Assembly: GCF_039831995.1 (NCBI RefSeq)
Contig: NZ_JBDOIO010000003.1
Span: forward strand, 3,534,001 to 3,598,000
Origin: Paenibacillus pabuli
GTDB lineage: Bacteria > Bacillota > Bacilli > Paenibacillales > Paenibacillaceae
DNA: 64,000 bases
Direction: 5' to 3'
The position numbers and the translations under genes are program-made. The notes under the pieces were generated by a model that saw only the letters and a program-made list of their open reading frames with translations, searched no databases and was not told the DNA's origin. How positions within the stretch are numbered: the first letter of the stretch is position 1; each line of letters begins with the position of its first letter. Below, piece by piece: positions 55,007 to 63,793 of this stretch.

Positions 55007-56287
55007 ATGAATTGGTCTGGCTATGGACCCTTGCTGCCTCTGCGCATCCTGGAGGAGATCCGATTCTGGAAAGAGCAGGAGAAGGAGCATACGCTCGTTA
55101 TTCGGGCACTGGTTCCCGATCTGGAGCCCTCTTATGTGAAGCTGCTTGAGGAATGGGCGACGACGTTTGGAAATAGCGAGAAAGTAGCCAATCAGCTGCT
55201 AAAACAGCTTTTACCCGGAACCCACCCTCCGGCACCTTACATCATCGGCTGTGTGGAACAGCTTGTCGCCTCTGCACGTTCACAATCGCGGGAGTTCATC
55301 AGGCAGCTGTATGTTCTGCTTGAGCAAAGCGCTGCTGTGCAGGCTGTCCCGCTCGCCAAGGCAGTCATTCTGCACTTTATCCGTGAATCGGAGTATTTCC
55401 TTGGCGTACTCGATACTTTGATTCAGCCTGGTGTCATGCGGGATTCGGCAAGTGATGCACCTTTTTCATTGGAAAAGTATGTTCAATTATCGGGGCACTC
55501 CGAGCGTGAAGCAGCCGAAGAGTCGCCTTCCATCGGTGGTAAGGCTAACCCTCCGGCTCCTTCATCACAGGTGCAGTCTTCAGATGTCTCCGGTCTGTCG
55601 GCTTCTTCAGATGCCATAGAGAGCATCACCTTACCTTCTACACCTCCTGTGAAGGAGAAACCTGTTCCGATTGGAGGACACACCCTGCCTCCTCTTCCCT
55701 ATGCATACAACGCACTCGAACCGCATATTGACGAGATGACGATGCGCATTCATCACGATAAGCACCATCAATCCTATGTGGACGGACTCAATACAGCCGA
55801 GAAGAAACTGGCAGAGTCGCGTAAAAAGAATAATTTTGAGCTCGTCAAACATTGGGAACGGGAACTTGCCTTCAACGGGGCAGGCCATTACCTGCATACG
55901 ATCTTCTGGACGATCATGAATCCCAGAGGCGGCGGTAAACCTTCCGGATTGCTTGCTGAACAGATCAAACGGGATTTTGGCAGTTATGAGGCATTCAAAA
56001 ATCAATTCACCGAAGCGGCCAACAAAGTGGAAGGCAGCGGCTGGGCTCTGCTTGTCTGGAGCCCGCGGGCGCACCGTTTGGAGATTTTGCAGGCGGAGAA
56101 GCACCAGAACCTGTCCCAGTCTGACATTGTCCCCCTCCTGCCGCTGGATGTGTGGGAACATGCCTACTATCTGAAACATCAAAATGAGCGCAAGAAATAT
56201 ATCGAGGACTGGTGGAATGTCGTCTATTGGCCTGCGGTGGCTGAGCGTTATGAAACGGCACGCAAGCTGTTGTGGCCACCCTACTAG
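55007..56287 (+). CDS. Fe/Mn superoxide dismutase with N-terminal helical extension (SodF-like)
   Basis: A 426-residue protein. Residues about 222-426 are a complete SodA/B domain: TLPPLPYAYNALEPHID, IHHDKHHQSYVDGLN (first metal His), GAGHYLHTIFW (second His), GSGWALLVWSP and PLDVWEHAYYLKHQNERKKYI (metal Asp and His). Residues about 1-150 are helical (LEEIRFWKEQEKEHTLVIRALVP, FIRESEYFLGVLDTLI) and recall DUF2935; a Ser/Pro-rich linker joins the parts. The SodF protein of B. subtilis is likewise extended at its N-terminus. ATG 55007 follows GGAGG by 10 nt. Confidence 0.92.
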   Translation: MNWSGYGPLLPLRILEEIRFWKEQEKEHTLVIRALVPDLEPSYVKLLEEWATTFGNSEKVANQLLKQLLPGTHPPAPYIIGCVEQLVASARSQSREFIRQLYVLLEQSAAVQAVPLAKAVILHFIRESEYFLGVLDTLIQPGVMRDSASDAPFSLEKYVQLSGHSEREAAEESPSIGGKANPPAPSSQVQSSDVSGLSASSDAIESITLPSTPPVKEKPVPIGGHTLPPLPYAYNALEPHIDEMTMRIHHDKHHQSYVDGLNTAEKKLAESRKKNNFELVKHWERELAFNGAGHYLHTIFWTIMNPRGGGKPSGLLAEQIKRDFGSYEAFKNQFTEAANKVEGSGWALLVWSPRAHRLEILQAEKHQNLSQSDIVPLLPLDVWEHAYYLKHQNERKKYIEDWWNVVYWPAVAERYETARKLLWPPY

Positions 56288-56316
56288 TACTTGATCTGAA
56301 ATGGGAACATGAAAAA

Positions 56317-56357
56317 AAGAGATATCTCCAGCCGGTAGACTGCCAGATATCTCTTTT
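56317..56357 (+). terminator. Terminator after the extended SOD gene
   Basis: AAGAGATATCT (56317-56327) pairs with AGATATCTCTT (56345-56355), followed by TTTT. Confidence 0.85.
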
Positions 56358-56372
56358 AAATTTGCAATAAAA

Positions 56373-56404
56373 AAGCAAGCCTCTTGATTCAAGAAGACTT
56401 GCTT
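56373..56404 (-). terminator. Terminator after the 74-residue protein gene
   Basis: AAGCAAG (56373-56379) pairs with CTTGCTT (56398-56404), extended by TTG/CAA in the loop. On the minus strand a T-run follows. Confidence 0.85.
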
Positions 56405-56439
56405 GTAGTTGGATAGGTCCTCTGACGTACTCTGCTATA

Positions 56440-56664
56440 CTAGGATGCACAGCCCTCGCACGCAACATAGTTGTCCCCAACCTGTTTGCTAATGGCAATC
56501 AGATCACCCAGCTTGATATCTTCCTCACCCGTGAACTCCAGATCGGCAATACGTGCAACGATCAGAGCCGCAGCCTCTTCCTTGCTTGTTGCCATTTGGC
56601 TGAATTCAGACTTTTCGCCTGAAGAAACAACCTCATATTCAAATGTATATCTCAATGTTTCCAT
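56440..56664 (-). CDS. Small hypothetical protein
   Basis: A 74-residue acidic protein (LRYTFEYEVVSSGEKSEFSQMATSKEEAAALIVARIADLEFTGEEDIKLGDLIAIS, ending in VACEGCAS). The alternating strand and helix pattern suggests a compact alpha-beta fold. The C-terminal CEGC could bind metal. AAGGAGAG precedes the ATG and a strong terminator follows. Not recognised. Confidence 0.7.
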   Translation of the reverse strand: METLRYTFEYEVVSSGEKSEFSQMATSKEEAAALIVARIADLEFTGEEDIKLGDLIAISKQVGDNYVACEGCAS

Positions 56665-56734
56665 CTTGGCACTCTCCTTCCGAAATCACATCATATCATC
56701 TCTATTAACCAATTCCAAGTGTCCTCGAACGATA

Positions 56735-57598
56735 CTAATCGTAGCGCAGCTTCATCTGCTCTGCCGTCCGTCTGACCGCCTCCCGATCAACGGACAATAC
56801 ACGGCCAGTCTCAGCCAGAGGGTATCGATTGCGAAGCGTACGGACCAGGGAAGCGGTGTAAGCAGCTGTAGAAGGCACTCCTGCCAGCTCATGCAGACTC
56901 GCCATCGTGCCGGGACGAACATCGGGATACCCTTCCTCTAAGCCGTCTGCTGCATACTGATAGAACCTGCGTACATCTGCCGCCAGCTTATCTCCATGCC
57001 CCTCGACGATAATAAAAGCCGTAATAATATAAGCCTTCGCCTGCCTTCGCTGGGCAATACCGCAAAATTTCAGTCCGCCGACACTGACATCATAGTCACC
57101 CGGGCAGAATGCACCCTCGATCTCTCCGGTTTGTGCATGATTTGACCATGGCGTTAACGACTCGGCAATAAGAGCAGCCATCTCGCGGAAGTCATCGTGA
57201 ATATTGATGGCGCGAGCCGGGTTAGGCAAAATCAGTGAAATGTTAACCACACCCGGGTGAAGAGGAACAGCAGCACCTCCCGAGGGACGAACACAGACCG
57301 CTGTTCCCTGTCTTCTGATACCTTCCATTACCTCTGCTGCCTTTGGAAGTCGGCGGTCCCGCAGCCCTGCAACAAAGGCATCCGGATGGCGCCATATATG
57401 GGCTACCGGCAAATGGCCTTCGCCTACACGGCGGCACATCACCTCTTCCCATGCAAATGCCTCAAGAACACTGCTTCCCTGCCGGAGCAATGGTGTTTCC
57501 CAGATCTGTATACGATGCAGCCTGGATGACGAGTTGAACTGAAGCGATTGCTCTGATCCCGGCTGTCCGGGTGCATCTGAATTGAACGGTATACTCAT
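56735..57598 (-). CDS. lipL: Lipoyl/octanoyltransferase family protein (LipL-like)
   Basis: A 287-residue biotin/lipoate-ligase-fold enzyme. It has the RPSGGAAVPLHPGVVNISLIL segment (family RRxSGGGxVxH variant) and AFCPGDYDVSVGGLKFCGIAQRRQ. The C-P-G-x-Y-D motif is the active-site Cys region of octanoyl-GcvH:protein N-octanoyltransferase LipL, which passes octanoate from GcvH to E2 domains. A lipoate-protein ligase is the alternative, but the usual G-K-K lysine is replaced (G-L-K). ATG 57598 follows GGAGG by 9 nt; the longer frame to 57643 includes that box. Confidence 0.78.
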   Translation of the reverse strand: MSIPFNSDAPGQPGSEQSLQFNSSSRLHRIQIWETPLLRQGSSVLEAFAWEEVMCRRVGEGHLPVAHIWRHPDAFVAGLRDRRLPKAAEVMEGIRRQGTAVCVRPSGGAAVPLHPGVVNISLILPNPARAINIHDDFREMAALIAESLTPWSNHAQTGEIEGAFCPGDYDVSVGGLKFCGIAQRRQAKAYIITAFIIVEGHGDKLAADVRRFYQYAADGLEEGYPDVRPGTMASLHELAGVPSTAAYTASLVRTLRNRYPLAETGRVLSVDREAVRRTAEQMKLRYD

Positions 57599-57689
57599 AT
57601 TAGGTAGCCTCCGACTAAACGAATCTGAACCAGAATAGATCAAGGACAGGATTATAAAAATCGCTGGATGTATACAAAATGCTCATATA

Positions 57690-57725
57690 AATAAATAAGC
57701 CGGTTCCCAGGGAACTCGGCTTATT
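57690..57725 (-). terminator. Terminator after folE
   Basis: AATAAGCCGGTTCCC (from 57693) pairs with GGGAACTCGGCTTATT with one bulge; TTATT follows on the minus strand. It closely resembles the thiC-leader terminator. Confidence 0.75.
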
Positions 57726-57770
57726 AGGTGAATCATTCAATGGTTGGACACGGCTTGTCCAGTTCGGGTC

Positions 57771-58370
57771 TTAGTCCTTAACCAGAGACAGAAACTCGGC
57801 ACGCTGTGCCGTATTGTCCCGGAAGGAACCGCGGACCGCGGATGTTACCGTTTTGCTGCCAGGCTTCTTCACGCCGCGGGAACACATGCACAAGTGCTCA
57901 CCTTCCACAACGACCATGACACCATGCGGTTCAACGGCCTCGTTCAAAATGTCGGCAATCTGTGAAGTGATACGCTCCTGTACCTGGAGACGACGGGTAA
58001 CCGCCTCCACCAAACGGGCCATTTTGCTCAATCCGACGATTTTGCCGCTGGGTACATATCCAATATGCACTTTGCCGAAGAAGGGTGCCATATGATGCTC
58101 ACACTGGCTGTAATAGACAATGTCCTTCACAATGACAAGCTCTTCATGATTCTCGTCAAACGTCACGCCGAGTACATCGCGCGGGTCCACTTCATACCCG
58201 CCAAAAATCTCTTCATACATCCGGGTTACGCGTGCAGGCGTCTCAAGCAGCCCTTCTCGCGTACTATCTTCTCCGATCAGTTTGAGGATCTGTTCCACAT
58301 GGTACTCGATCTTCTCCCGATTGTCAGATACTTTTGAATTCAAATAATCTTTCACGCCAGCCACTGCCAA
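57771..58370 (-). CDS. folE: GTP cyclohydrolase I
   Basis: A 199-residue enzyme that converts GTP to dihydroneopterin triphosphate, the first step of folate (and queuosine) synthesis. It has [62 protein letters not shown] and [27 protein letters not shown]. The zinc ligands Cys (QCEHH) , His and Cys (CMCSRG) are all present, so this is the zinc-dependent FolE-I. GGAGGCG precedes the ATG. An 18-bp perfect palindrome lies 52 nt upstream. Confidence 0.96.
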   Translation of the reverse strand: MAVAGVKDYLNSKVSDNREKIEYHVEQILKLIGEDSTREGLLETPARVTRMYEEIFGGYEVDPRDVLGVTFDENHEELVIVKDIVYYSQCEHHMAPFFGKVHIGYVPSGKIVGLSKMARLVEAVTRRLQVQERITSQIADILNEAVEPHGVMVVVEGEHLCMCSRGVKKPGSKTVTSAVRGSFRDNTAQRAEFLSLVKD

Positions 58371-58421
58371 ACGCCTCCTTTCGAACCCCTTGGTGTAAGC
58401 ATTCTTTTCACTTCAGCATGA

Positions 58422-58439
58422 TGCATAATCGATTATGCA
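58422..58439. promoter_or_regulatory. 18-bp perfect palindrome upstream of folE
   Basis: TGCATAATCGATTATGCA reads the same on both strands. It lies between folE and the YneF-type gene, has no T-run, and so looks more like a protein-binding site than a terminator. Confidence 0.5.
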
Positions 58440-58458
58440 ATTTGCTTGCTTACAACTA

Positions 58459-58722
58459 TTATTTTCGGCGGCCCGAGTTTTTACGCGCAGGATGTTGCCC
58501 CGGCTGAGGCATCTTCGCTCCAGGCTGCTGGTTCTTCATCATCTGCTGGGCGCGCTGCATTTGCTTGCCATTCAGGTTATAACCCATCTGCTTCGCCATT
58601 TTCTGAAGCATGTCGGGATCGCTTTGCATTTTCTCGAGTTGTTTACGCAAGTAGTACACCCCGATGAAAAATCCCCCGACCAGACCTACAATCAACGTAA
58701 TAATCGGTATTGCTATTTCCAT
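58459..58722 (-). CDS. YneF/UPF0154-type small membrane protein
   Basis: An 87-residue protein with one N-terminal membrane helix (IPIITLIVGLVGGFFIGVYYLRKQL), then the UPF0154 core LEKMQSDPDMLQKMAKQMGYNLNGKQMQRAQQMMK. The basic tail (QPGAKMPQPGQHPARKNSGRRK) is low complexity. UPF0154 proteins such as YneF are conserved in Bacillota; their role is unknown. GGTGTC lies upstream of the ATG. Confidence 0.85.
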   Translation of the reverse strand: MEIAIPIITLIVGLVGGFFIGVYYLRKQLEKMQSDPDMLQKMAKQMGYNLNGKQMQRAQQMMKNQQPGAKMPQPGQHPARKNSGRRK

Positions 58723-58947
58723 CTCTTAGACACCTCTGTATGCAATCTAAAAAGCCTGATAATCCGTGTCAGCACCTGATGTTCACTTGCCTGGTTGTAC
58801 ACGTGTCACGGACCGGATTTCCTGAAAGTTATCATAGCATTTCCGCACGAATGGAGCAAACGGATTTTCCAGCTAATAGTTAAAAATCGTCGAACCAAAA
58901 CTTCACTTCAATCTGAGGGTAAACCTCCCCTGAAGATCCATGAAAAT

Positions 58948-59979
58948 CTAGGTCATAACCGCCTCAATGAAAACGGTCGTTTCCTTGGCCAGGTCCACTT
59001 CGATCACATCCAGATCATAACGCGTGCTGCCGCGGGCAACCCGAATGACCGGTCTGCCTGGCAGCCCCCGATGCTGCCGAACAATGACACCAGTCTCTTT
59101 GGTGGACAGCCTGACAGCTGTTCCATTCGGATATACGGACACGCTCCGATTGAATTCGATCAGAATGTCCCGATCCAGCTTCGTGCCAGACATGGCCATC
59201 ATTTCTTCACATGCCTCATGCGGCAGCAGGCTTAGACCGGACGAGCCGTTGATCAGATTATCATAGATATTGGCGGCGGCGACAATTTTGGCAAACAGAT
59301 GAATGTCCTTGCCCGTGATGCCCCTCGGCAACCCGGTACCGTCCACATGCTCATGATGCTGAAGGGAGGTATGTGCCACGAGCAGACTGAACTCCCGCTT
59401 GGACTTGATCACTTCAAATCCCCGCCACGTATGATGAAGGGAAGCATTCGCCGCCGAAGCGCTGCCTGGAGGCTCTCCAACTTTGCCGATATCATGAAGC
59501 AGTGCACCCACAGCCAGATCCTTCAGCTGATTGTAGTTCAAACCCAAATTGAGTCCTATCACAGAAGAAAGCAAACATACATTCATGGCATGCACGTACT
59601 GGGCGTTATCTTTGGTTCGGATATCCGTTAACTGGACTAGCAGTTCCCGCCCGTTTAATACATCGTTCAGCAGCTTGTCTATGCTAAGGGTAACCTTTTT
59701 CGGGCTCCAGTCTTTCCCGGAACGTACTGCTTCCAGCGTCATGCTCATTTCGTTAATAATAGCCCGTTTCGTGGCTTCATCCAGAATGTCTTCTGTCTCC
59801 ACATCTTTATACGTTTCATCCTGGATGTACAGCATGGTTACGCCAATACGCTTCAGCGTATTAACCATAAATACGGTGAGCTGGACTCCCGCAGACAACA
59901 AGACTGTTCCGTTACCTGAATACACGGTTTTGCCCAGACACTCTCCCGCCTCCACACTTTCCACGTTTACATACTTCAT
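58948..59979 (-). CDS. HD-GYP domain protein (cyclic-di-GMP phosphodiesterase-like)
   Basis: A 343-residue soluble protein. The N-terminal about 120 residues resemble the short domain preceding HD-GYP domains. The HD domain has LLHDIGKVGEP (HD pair), HHTWRGFEVIKSK, LLVAHTSLQHHEHVDGTGLPRGITGKDIHLFAKIVAAANIYDNLI. The diagnostic GYP triad is G-L-P here (Tyr replaced by Leu). The metal-binding His and Asp positions are retained, so phosphodiesterase activity is possible but cannot be assumed. A C-terminal tail of about 60 residues (VYPNGTAVRLSTKETGVIVRQH) is beta-rich. It follows the QueG fusion gene by 15 nt and is probably in one operon with it. Confidence 0.88.
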   Translation of the reverse strand: MKYVNVESVEAGECLGKTVYSGNGTVLLSAGVQLTVFMVNTLKRIGVTMLYIQDETYKDVETEDILDEATKRAIINEMSMTLEAVRSGKDWSPKKVTLSIDKLLNDVLNGRELLVQLTDIRTKDNAQYVHAMNVCLLSSVIGLNLGLNYNQLKDLAVGALLHDIGKVGEPPGSASAANASLHHTWRGFEVIKSKREFSLLVAHTSLQHHEHVDGTGLPRGITGKDIHLFAKIVAAANIYDNLINGSSGLSLLPHEACEEMMAMSGTKLDRDILIEFNRSVSVYPNGTAVRLSTKETGVIVRQHRGLPGRPVIRVARGSTRYDLDVIEVDLAKETTVFIEAVMT

Positions 59980-59994
59980 GAACGTCCCCCGCTC

Positions 59995-61830
59995 TTACGA
60001 TTGCTGCTCCAATGAGAGCAATTGCTCCTTGGTTTGCAGCCCGCCTACATAACCTACCAGGGTTCCGTCTTTGCCGCTGATGCGGTGACAGGGAATAATG
60101 ATCGGAATCGGATTTTTGCTAATGGCATCCAGAACTGCGCGAACAGCTTTGGGTCTCCCGATCGTTTCTGCAACCTGCTGGTGTGATGAGGCCTCTCCAT
60201 AAGATATATCGGACAGGACTTGCCATACTTGAAGCTGGAACGGTGTTCCGAGCAGATCCAGTTCCAGCTCGAAGGATTTTCGCTCCCCGGCAAAATACTG
60301 CTGCAGCTGTTTTGCAGCTTCGCTCAGCTTCTCTTCGTTTTTCTCATACCGGTACTCGCCAATCCAGGTTCTGGCCCATTGCTGCAGGTGAGCCTCACGT
60401 ACATGAAATGCTCCAAAATCAATATGACAGAGTCCCTTTTCCGTAGCACACAGTGTCAGTGTACCAATTGGCGTCAGCACTTCATCATAATATACCGGCG
60501 TACCATGAAGCCCTGTTACGGCCGAAGGTTTCCACGCAGCCGCTTCCTGCTTCACGGGTTGCCAGGGCGGATTCGAATCCGTGTCGGTCGATTCATTCTT
60601 CTGTTCTTCTTGCTGCTTGTCACTCATTAGCCCAACCTGCGGCTTATCGGGTAAGGACCCGGACGAACTGAGTCGCTCCTTGGCCTTCTGCAGCATGCTT
60701 AGCACGTTTCCATCTTGTTCGTTAGCGGCAGCTTCCCCAATTGCTCTCATTGCGTCTTCTCCTCCAATTCTGCTTAACGCCCAGGCTGCGGTTCCCCGCA
60801 GCTCCGGACGCGGATCGCGCTTCAGTACCTCCGTCAGCTTCGGTACAGCGCTTTTGTCTTTGAAATTGCCGAGTGCTATGACTGCGTTGCGCTGAATCGG
60901 CTTCTTGCCCCGCCAGGCGGCAGAGCTCTGACCGAAGCGTTCCTTGAATTCGCGATTACCGATATCCAGCAGCGGTAATAGCAGCGGCTTCACAATCTCC
61001 GGATCGGGCTGCAGATCGGGATGGTGGTCCCAGTTTTTGCCCCGATTCTTCGGACAGACGATCTGACATGTATCACAACCGTACAGACGGTTGCCTATTT
61101 TCAACATAAACTCTTCGTCCACGAACCCTTTGGTCTGGGTTACAAAAGAAATACACCGCTGTGCATTCAATTGTCCCGGACCCACCAGTGCTCCAGTCGG
61201 ACAGGCATCAATACATTTCGTACATTCCCCGCAATCTTCCGTCACCGGCGTATCCGGCTGGAAGGGAATGTTGGTCACCAGTTCCCCAAGATAGATCCAC
61301 GATCCAAACTTAGGTGAAATGATGGAACAGTTTTTGGCACTGAAACCAATGCCTGCTCGCTGGGATACCGCTCGGTCAACAAGTGCCCCTGTGTCCACCA
61401 TGCTCTCAATCATGGCTTCCGGCACCCGTTCACGTATAAAATGAACCAGCTTGTCCATTGCTTCGCGCAGCACATGGTGATAATCCCTGCCCCAGGCCGA
61501 ACGGGCCAAAATGCCGCGATATGCACCAGGTTCCGACTTCGGCGGATTAACCATCTTCGATGGATATGCCACAGCGATGGCAATGAGCGAAGCGGGCTCG
61601 CCGTCCTTCAAGGCAGGACGCACCCTTTTCTCGATGTCCGGTTCTTCGAAACCGGATGCATAACCGTTGTCCCGATGCTGCTCCAGCAGCGATTTTAACG
61701 AAACAAAGGGCTCTGCCGAAGCAAAACCGACATCATCAATGCCCAGCCCGGGGGCAGCTGCCTTGATCTCCTGTTTTAACTGTTCCCACACGGAACCAGC
61801 CTGAGCCGCCCCGGTCTGTACGCTCGTCAT
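59995..61830 (-). CDS. Fusion: epoxyqueuosine reductase (QueG) with C-terminal O6-alkylguanine-DNA alkyltransferase
   Basis: A 611-residue two-enzyme protein. Residues about 1-375 are QueG: DUF1730 part (VDTGALVDRAVSQRAGIGF), two [4Fe-4S] motifs (CGECTKCIDACPTGAL and CDTCQIVCPKNRG) and HEAT-like repeats (IQRNAVIALGNFKD, ELRGTAAWALSRIGG); QueG reduces epoxyqueuosine in tRNA using cobalamin. After a charged linker (about 385-440), residues about 450-611 form a methylated-DNA--protein-cysteine methyltransferase with FQLQVWQVLSDISYGE and the active site NPIPIIIPCHRISGKDGTLVGYVGGLQTKEQLL. Both active sites look intact and the frame is continuous. ATG 61830 follows GAGAGGG; the upstream ATG 61866 lacks a site. 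Confidence 0.93.
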   Translation of the reverse strand: MTSVQTGAAQAGSVWEQLKQEIKAAAPGLGIDDVGFASAEPFVSLKSLLEQHRDNGYASGFEEPDIEKRVRPALKDGEPASLIAIAVAYPSKMVNPPKSEPGAYRGILARSAWGRDYHHVLREAMDKLVHFIRERVPEAMIESMVDTGALVDRAVSQRAGIGFSAKNCSIISPKFGSWIYLGELVTNIPFQPDTPVTEDCGECTKCIDACPTGALVGPGQLNAQRCISFVTQTKGFVDEEFMLKIGNRLYGCDTCQIVCPKNRGKNWDHHPDLQPDPEIVKPLLLPLLDIGNREFKERFGQSSAAWRGKKPIQRNAVIALGNFKDKSAVPKLTEVLKRDPRPELRGTAAWALSRIGGEDAMRAIGEAAANEQDGNVLSMLQKAKERLSSSGSLPDKPQVGLMSDKQQEEQKNESTDTDSNPPWQPVKQEAAAWKPSAVTGLHGTPVYYDEVLTPIGTLTLCATEKGLCHIDFGAFHVREAHLQQWARTWIGEYRYEKNEEKLSEAAKQLQQYFAGERKSFELELDLLGTPFQLQVWQVLSDISYGEASSHQQVAETIGRPKAVRAVLDAISKNPIPIIIPCHRISGKDGTLVGYVGGLQTKEQLLSLEQQS

Positions 61831-62001
61831 GTTCTCTTCCCTCTCTTCTTCCCCACTCATATTCACTAAACAGTGAACGCCCGCCTCGCTCGGGAGGACA
61901 GGCGTCTATTTCGGTACACTTCCGTGTGTACCGCATTTAAATTGTGATCAGGGTCTATCTATTTGACGCAAAATGCAGTCCAAAGTTTCCACACCAACAT
62001 T

Positions 62002-62607
62002 TTACAGTTTCTTAATCTCGGAAAACGGCCAGAAAATAAACTCGGCTTTGCCTACAATCTCGCTGGATGTAATACTGCCGAACACACGGCTATCCTTGCT
62101 TTTACCCTCATGACGGTTATCACCCATCACAAAATAATGATCATCCTCAAGCGTAATCGGGCCAAAATCAGGGTCCTGCACCTCGGTATCCGTATACGCT
62201 TCTGCCTGCTGTTCTCCATTCACAATCAAATGGTGGTCACGTACTTCAACCGTATCGCCCGGTAGCCCAACAATGCGTTTAACCAGGAACTCCTTTTTCT
62301 CCACACCTTCACTCGGGTCCCGCAGTACAATAACGTCAAACCGGGATGGCTTCCCAATATCATAGACAATCTTGTTGACGAACAAACGATCACGCTCGAC
62401 AAGTGTCGGCTGCATGGACTGACCTTTGACCATCGACAAATTAAATACAAACAGGTTCAGCAGCATCATGATCACAAAAGCAATAACGATCGTCTTCGCC
62501 CAGTCCCATAATTCTGCAGCCCAGGATTTACCCGGCTGTCCAGACCGCGGCGGGTTGCTTCGATCTTCGGAATTCATACGCTCTGTAGAAGGGATATTGG
62601 AGTTCAA
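62002..62607 (-). CDS. lepB: Type I signal peptidase
   Basis: A 201-residue membrane protease (peptidase S26). After a hydrophilic N-terminus a membrane helix (about 35-57) is followed by the catalytic Ser box MVKGQSMQPTL (Ser near 64), the Lys box EFLVKRIVGLPGD (Lys near 105) and the C-terminal GDNRHEGKSKDSRVFG. It cleaves signal peptides outside the membrane and is the short Gram-positive (SipS/SipX) type. The start is TTG 62607, with GAGG seven nt upstream. The N-terminal cytoplasmic extension (about 34 residues) is longer than in B. subtilis Sip proteins. Confidence 0.95.
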   Translation of the reverse strand: MNSNIPSTERMNSEDRSNPPRSGQPGKSWAAELWDWAKTIVIAFVIMMLLNLFVFNLSMVKGQSMQPTLVERDRLFVNKIVYDIGKPSRFDVIVLRDPSEGVEKKEFLVKRIVGLPGDTVEVRDHHLIVNGEQQAEAYTDTEVQDPDFGPITLEDDHYFVMGDNRHEGKSKDSRVFGSITSSEIVGKAEFIFWPFSEIKKL

Positions 62608-62750
62608 AGGGACACCTCGTTTATCAATTTTGTTCCAAATAAGGCGATCATACTCCCTCTAAGTCTATCTTATTTGCGGAAGTGAAACAATTGGTTATGA
62701 ACACCAATAGCCTGAGACATAATCTGCAGTGTGTCAGCATACAAATAGAA

Positions 62751-62790
62751 AGGCATATCCCCACGTGGTTACGTTGAAGGATATGCCTAA
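62751..62790 (-). terminator. Terminator after the GNAT gene
   Basis: AGGCATATCC (62751-62760) pairs perfectly with GGATATGCCT (62779-62788); TTTCTATTT follows on the minus strand. Confidence 0.8.
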
Positions 62791-62836
62791 TATAAAATGA
62801 AAATCTGTTTTATTTCTTTTCTTTAATCATTCAAAC

Positions 62837-63262
62837 CTAAGCTTTGGACAAAATACTAAGTTTCTGAAAAGCACTTAATATCTTGTTGGCACCGTAACCC
62901 ATAGCTTCATACAAAGGCATGGCTGCTTTGTTGTGCTCATCACCCGCGACCCATATTTGGCTGACTTTTCGTTGCTGAAAACGCTGCTCCATGGCCTCGA
63001 CAAGTGTTTTGCCGACTCCACGGCGACGATAGTCTGGATGGACCGCAATACGGTAGATGCATCCCTGGTTGTGATCAATCGTACCGATCAAGGCGCCGAC
63101 GAGGTCTCCCTCTTCTTCTGCAACCATAATCAGATCAGAATCCCATGACAATTGACGGGCAAACGGGCCCATCGTGTTCTCATAACACTCTTCCGATAGC
63201 GCAACCTGGAGAAGCTCCGTCATCTGGCTTGCATCACTCAACTGAAAGGAACGAACGTGCAT
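62837..63262 (-). CDS. GNAT-family N-acetyltransferase
   Basis: A 141-residue acetyltransferase. Motif A, the acetyl-CoA site, is YRIAVHPDYRRRGVGKTLVEAMEQRF (about 72-97), and motif B follows in SQIWVAGDEHNKAAMPLYEAMGY. It resembles single-domain YpeA/RimI-like enzymes. The substrate cannot be inferred from sequence or neighbours. AAGGGAG precedes the ATG by 9 nt. Confidence 0.9.
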   Translation of the reverse strand: MHVRSFQLSDASQMTELLQVALSEECYENTMGPFARQLSWDSDLIMVAEEEGDLVGALIGTIDHNQGCIYRIAVHPDYRRRGVGKTLVEAMEQRFQQRKVSQIWVAGDEHNKAAMPLYEAMGYGANKILSAFQKLSILSKA

Positions 63263-63793
63263 GTCTTAAATCTCCCTTTTCGTTAGCTTGATGAGGTTTT
63301 ACAAAAAAGGGATCCCCTTTTTACCAAAAACCCAATGTTCGAATAATGACAAAAAACGAGAAAATACCGCTTCTCCGTCAATTAAACCATACTTTCCGCC
63401 ATAAAACACGCATTTTCTTTTGAAAGCGCTTAATTGTAACCGTTTACATCCGAATATTAATTTTTCTGTCTATTAAATCGGCTAATATCACATAAATATA
63501 TTCATAATGGGTAAAATATGTTTGTTATCCCGAGTCATACAATTGATCAACGTCCCGGGGGACTTAATAAACAAAAATGTTGCTTAATTAGCCCGGATGC
63601 GGTTTAATATTAGTGGCAAGGGTATTATTACATATGTACCTGAGCAGTTTGCATCAACACAATGAGCGACTCTTCATGAGCAAGGTATAGATCGAAAGGA
63701 TTTGATTCGTCTGAATCTTGCACCCGAGAGAATTCAATGGATGATGCAAAATGCTGATTAACAAAATTTAAAATCTCAGGAGGTATTTTCACT
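63263..63793. promoter_or_regulatory. Long intergenic region with cre site and sodA promoter
   Basis: This 531-bp divergent region carries a perfect-consensus cre site TGTAACCGTTTACA (63435-63448) next to a cre-like TGAAAGCGCTTAAT (63421-63434). A good promoter for sodA is TTGCTT (63580-63585), 17-nt spacer, TTTAAT (63603-63608), giving a leader of about 180 nt. A short GGGATCCC-centred inverted repeat lies at 63303-63322. Confidence 0.55.

Noticed and set aside
63421..63434. Second full cre site next to the perfect one
   Set aside because: TGAAAGCGCTTAAT fails the invariant CA at its end; it is recorded only as cre-like.
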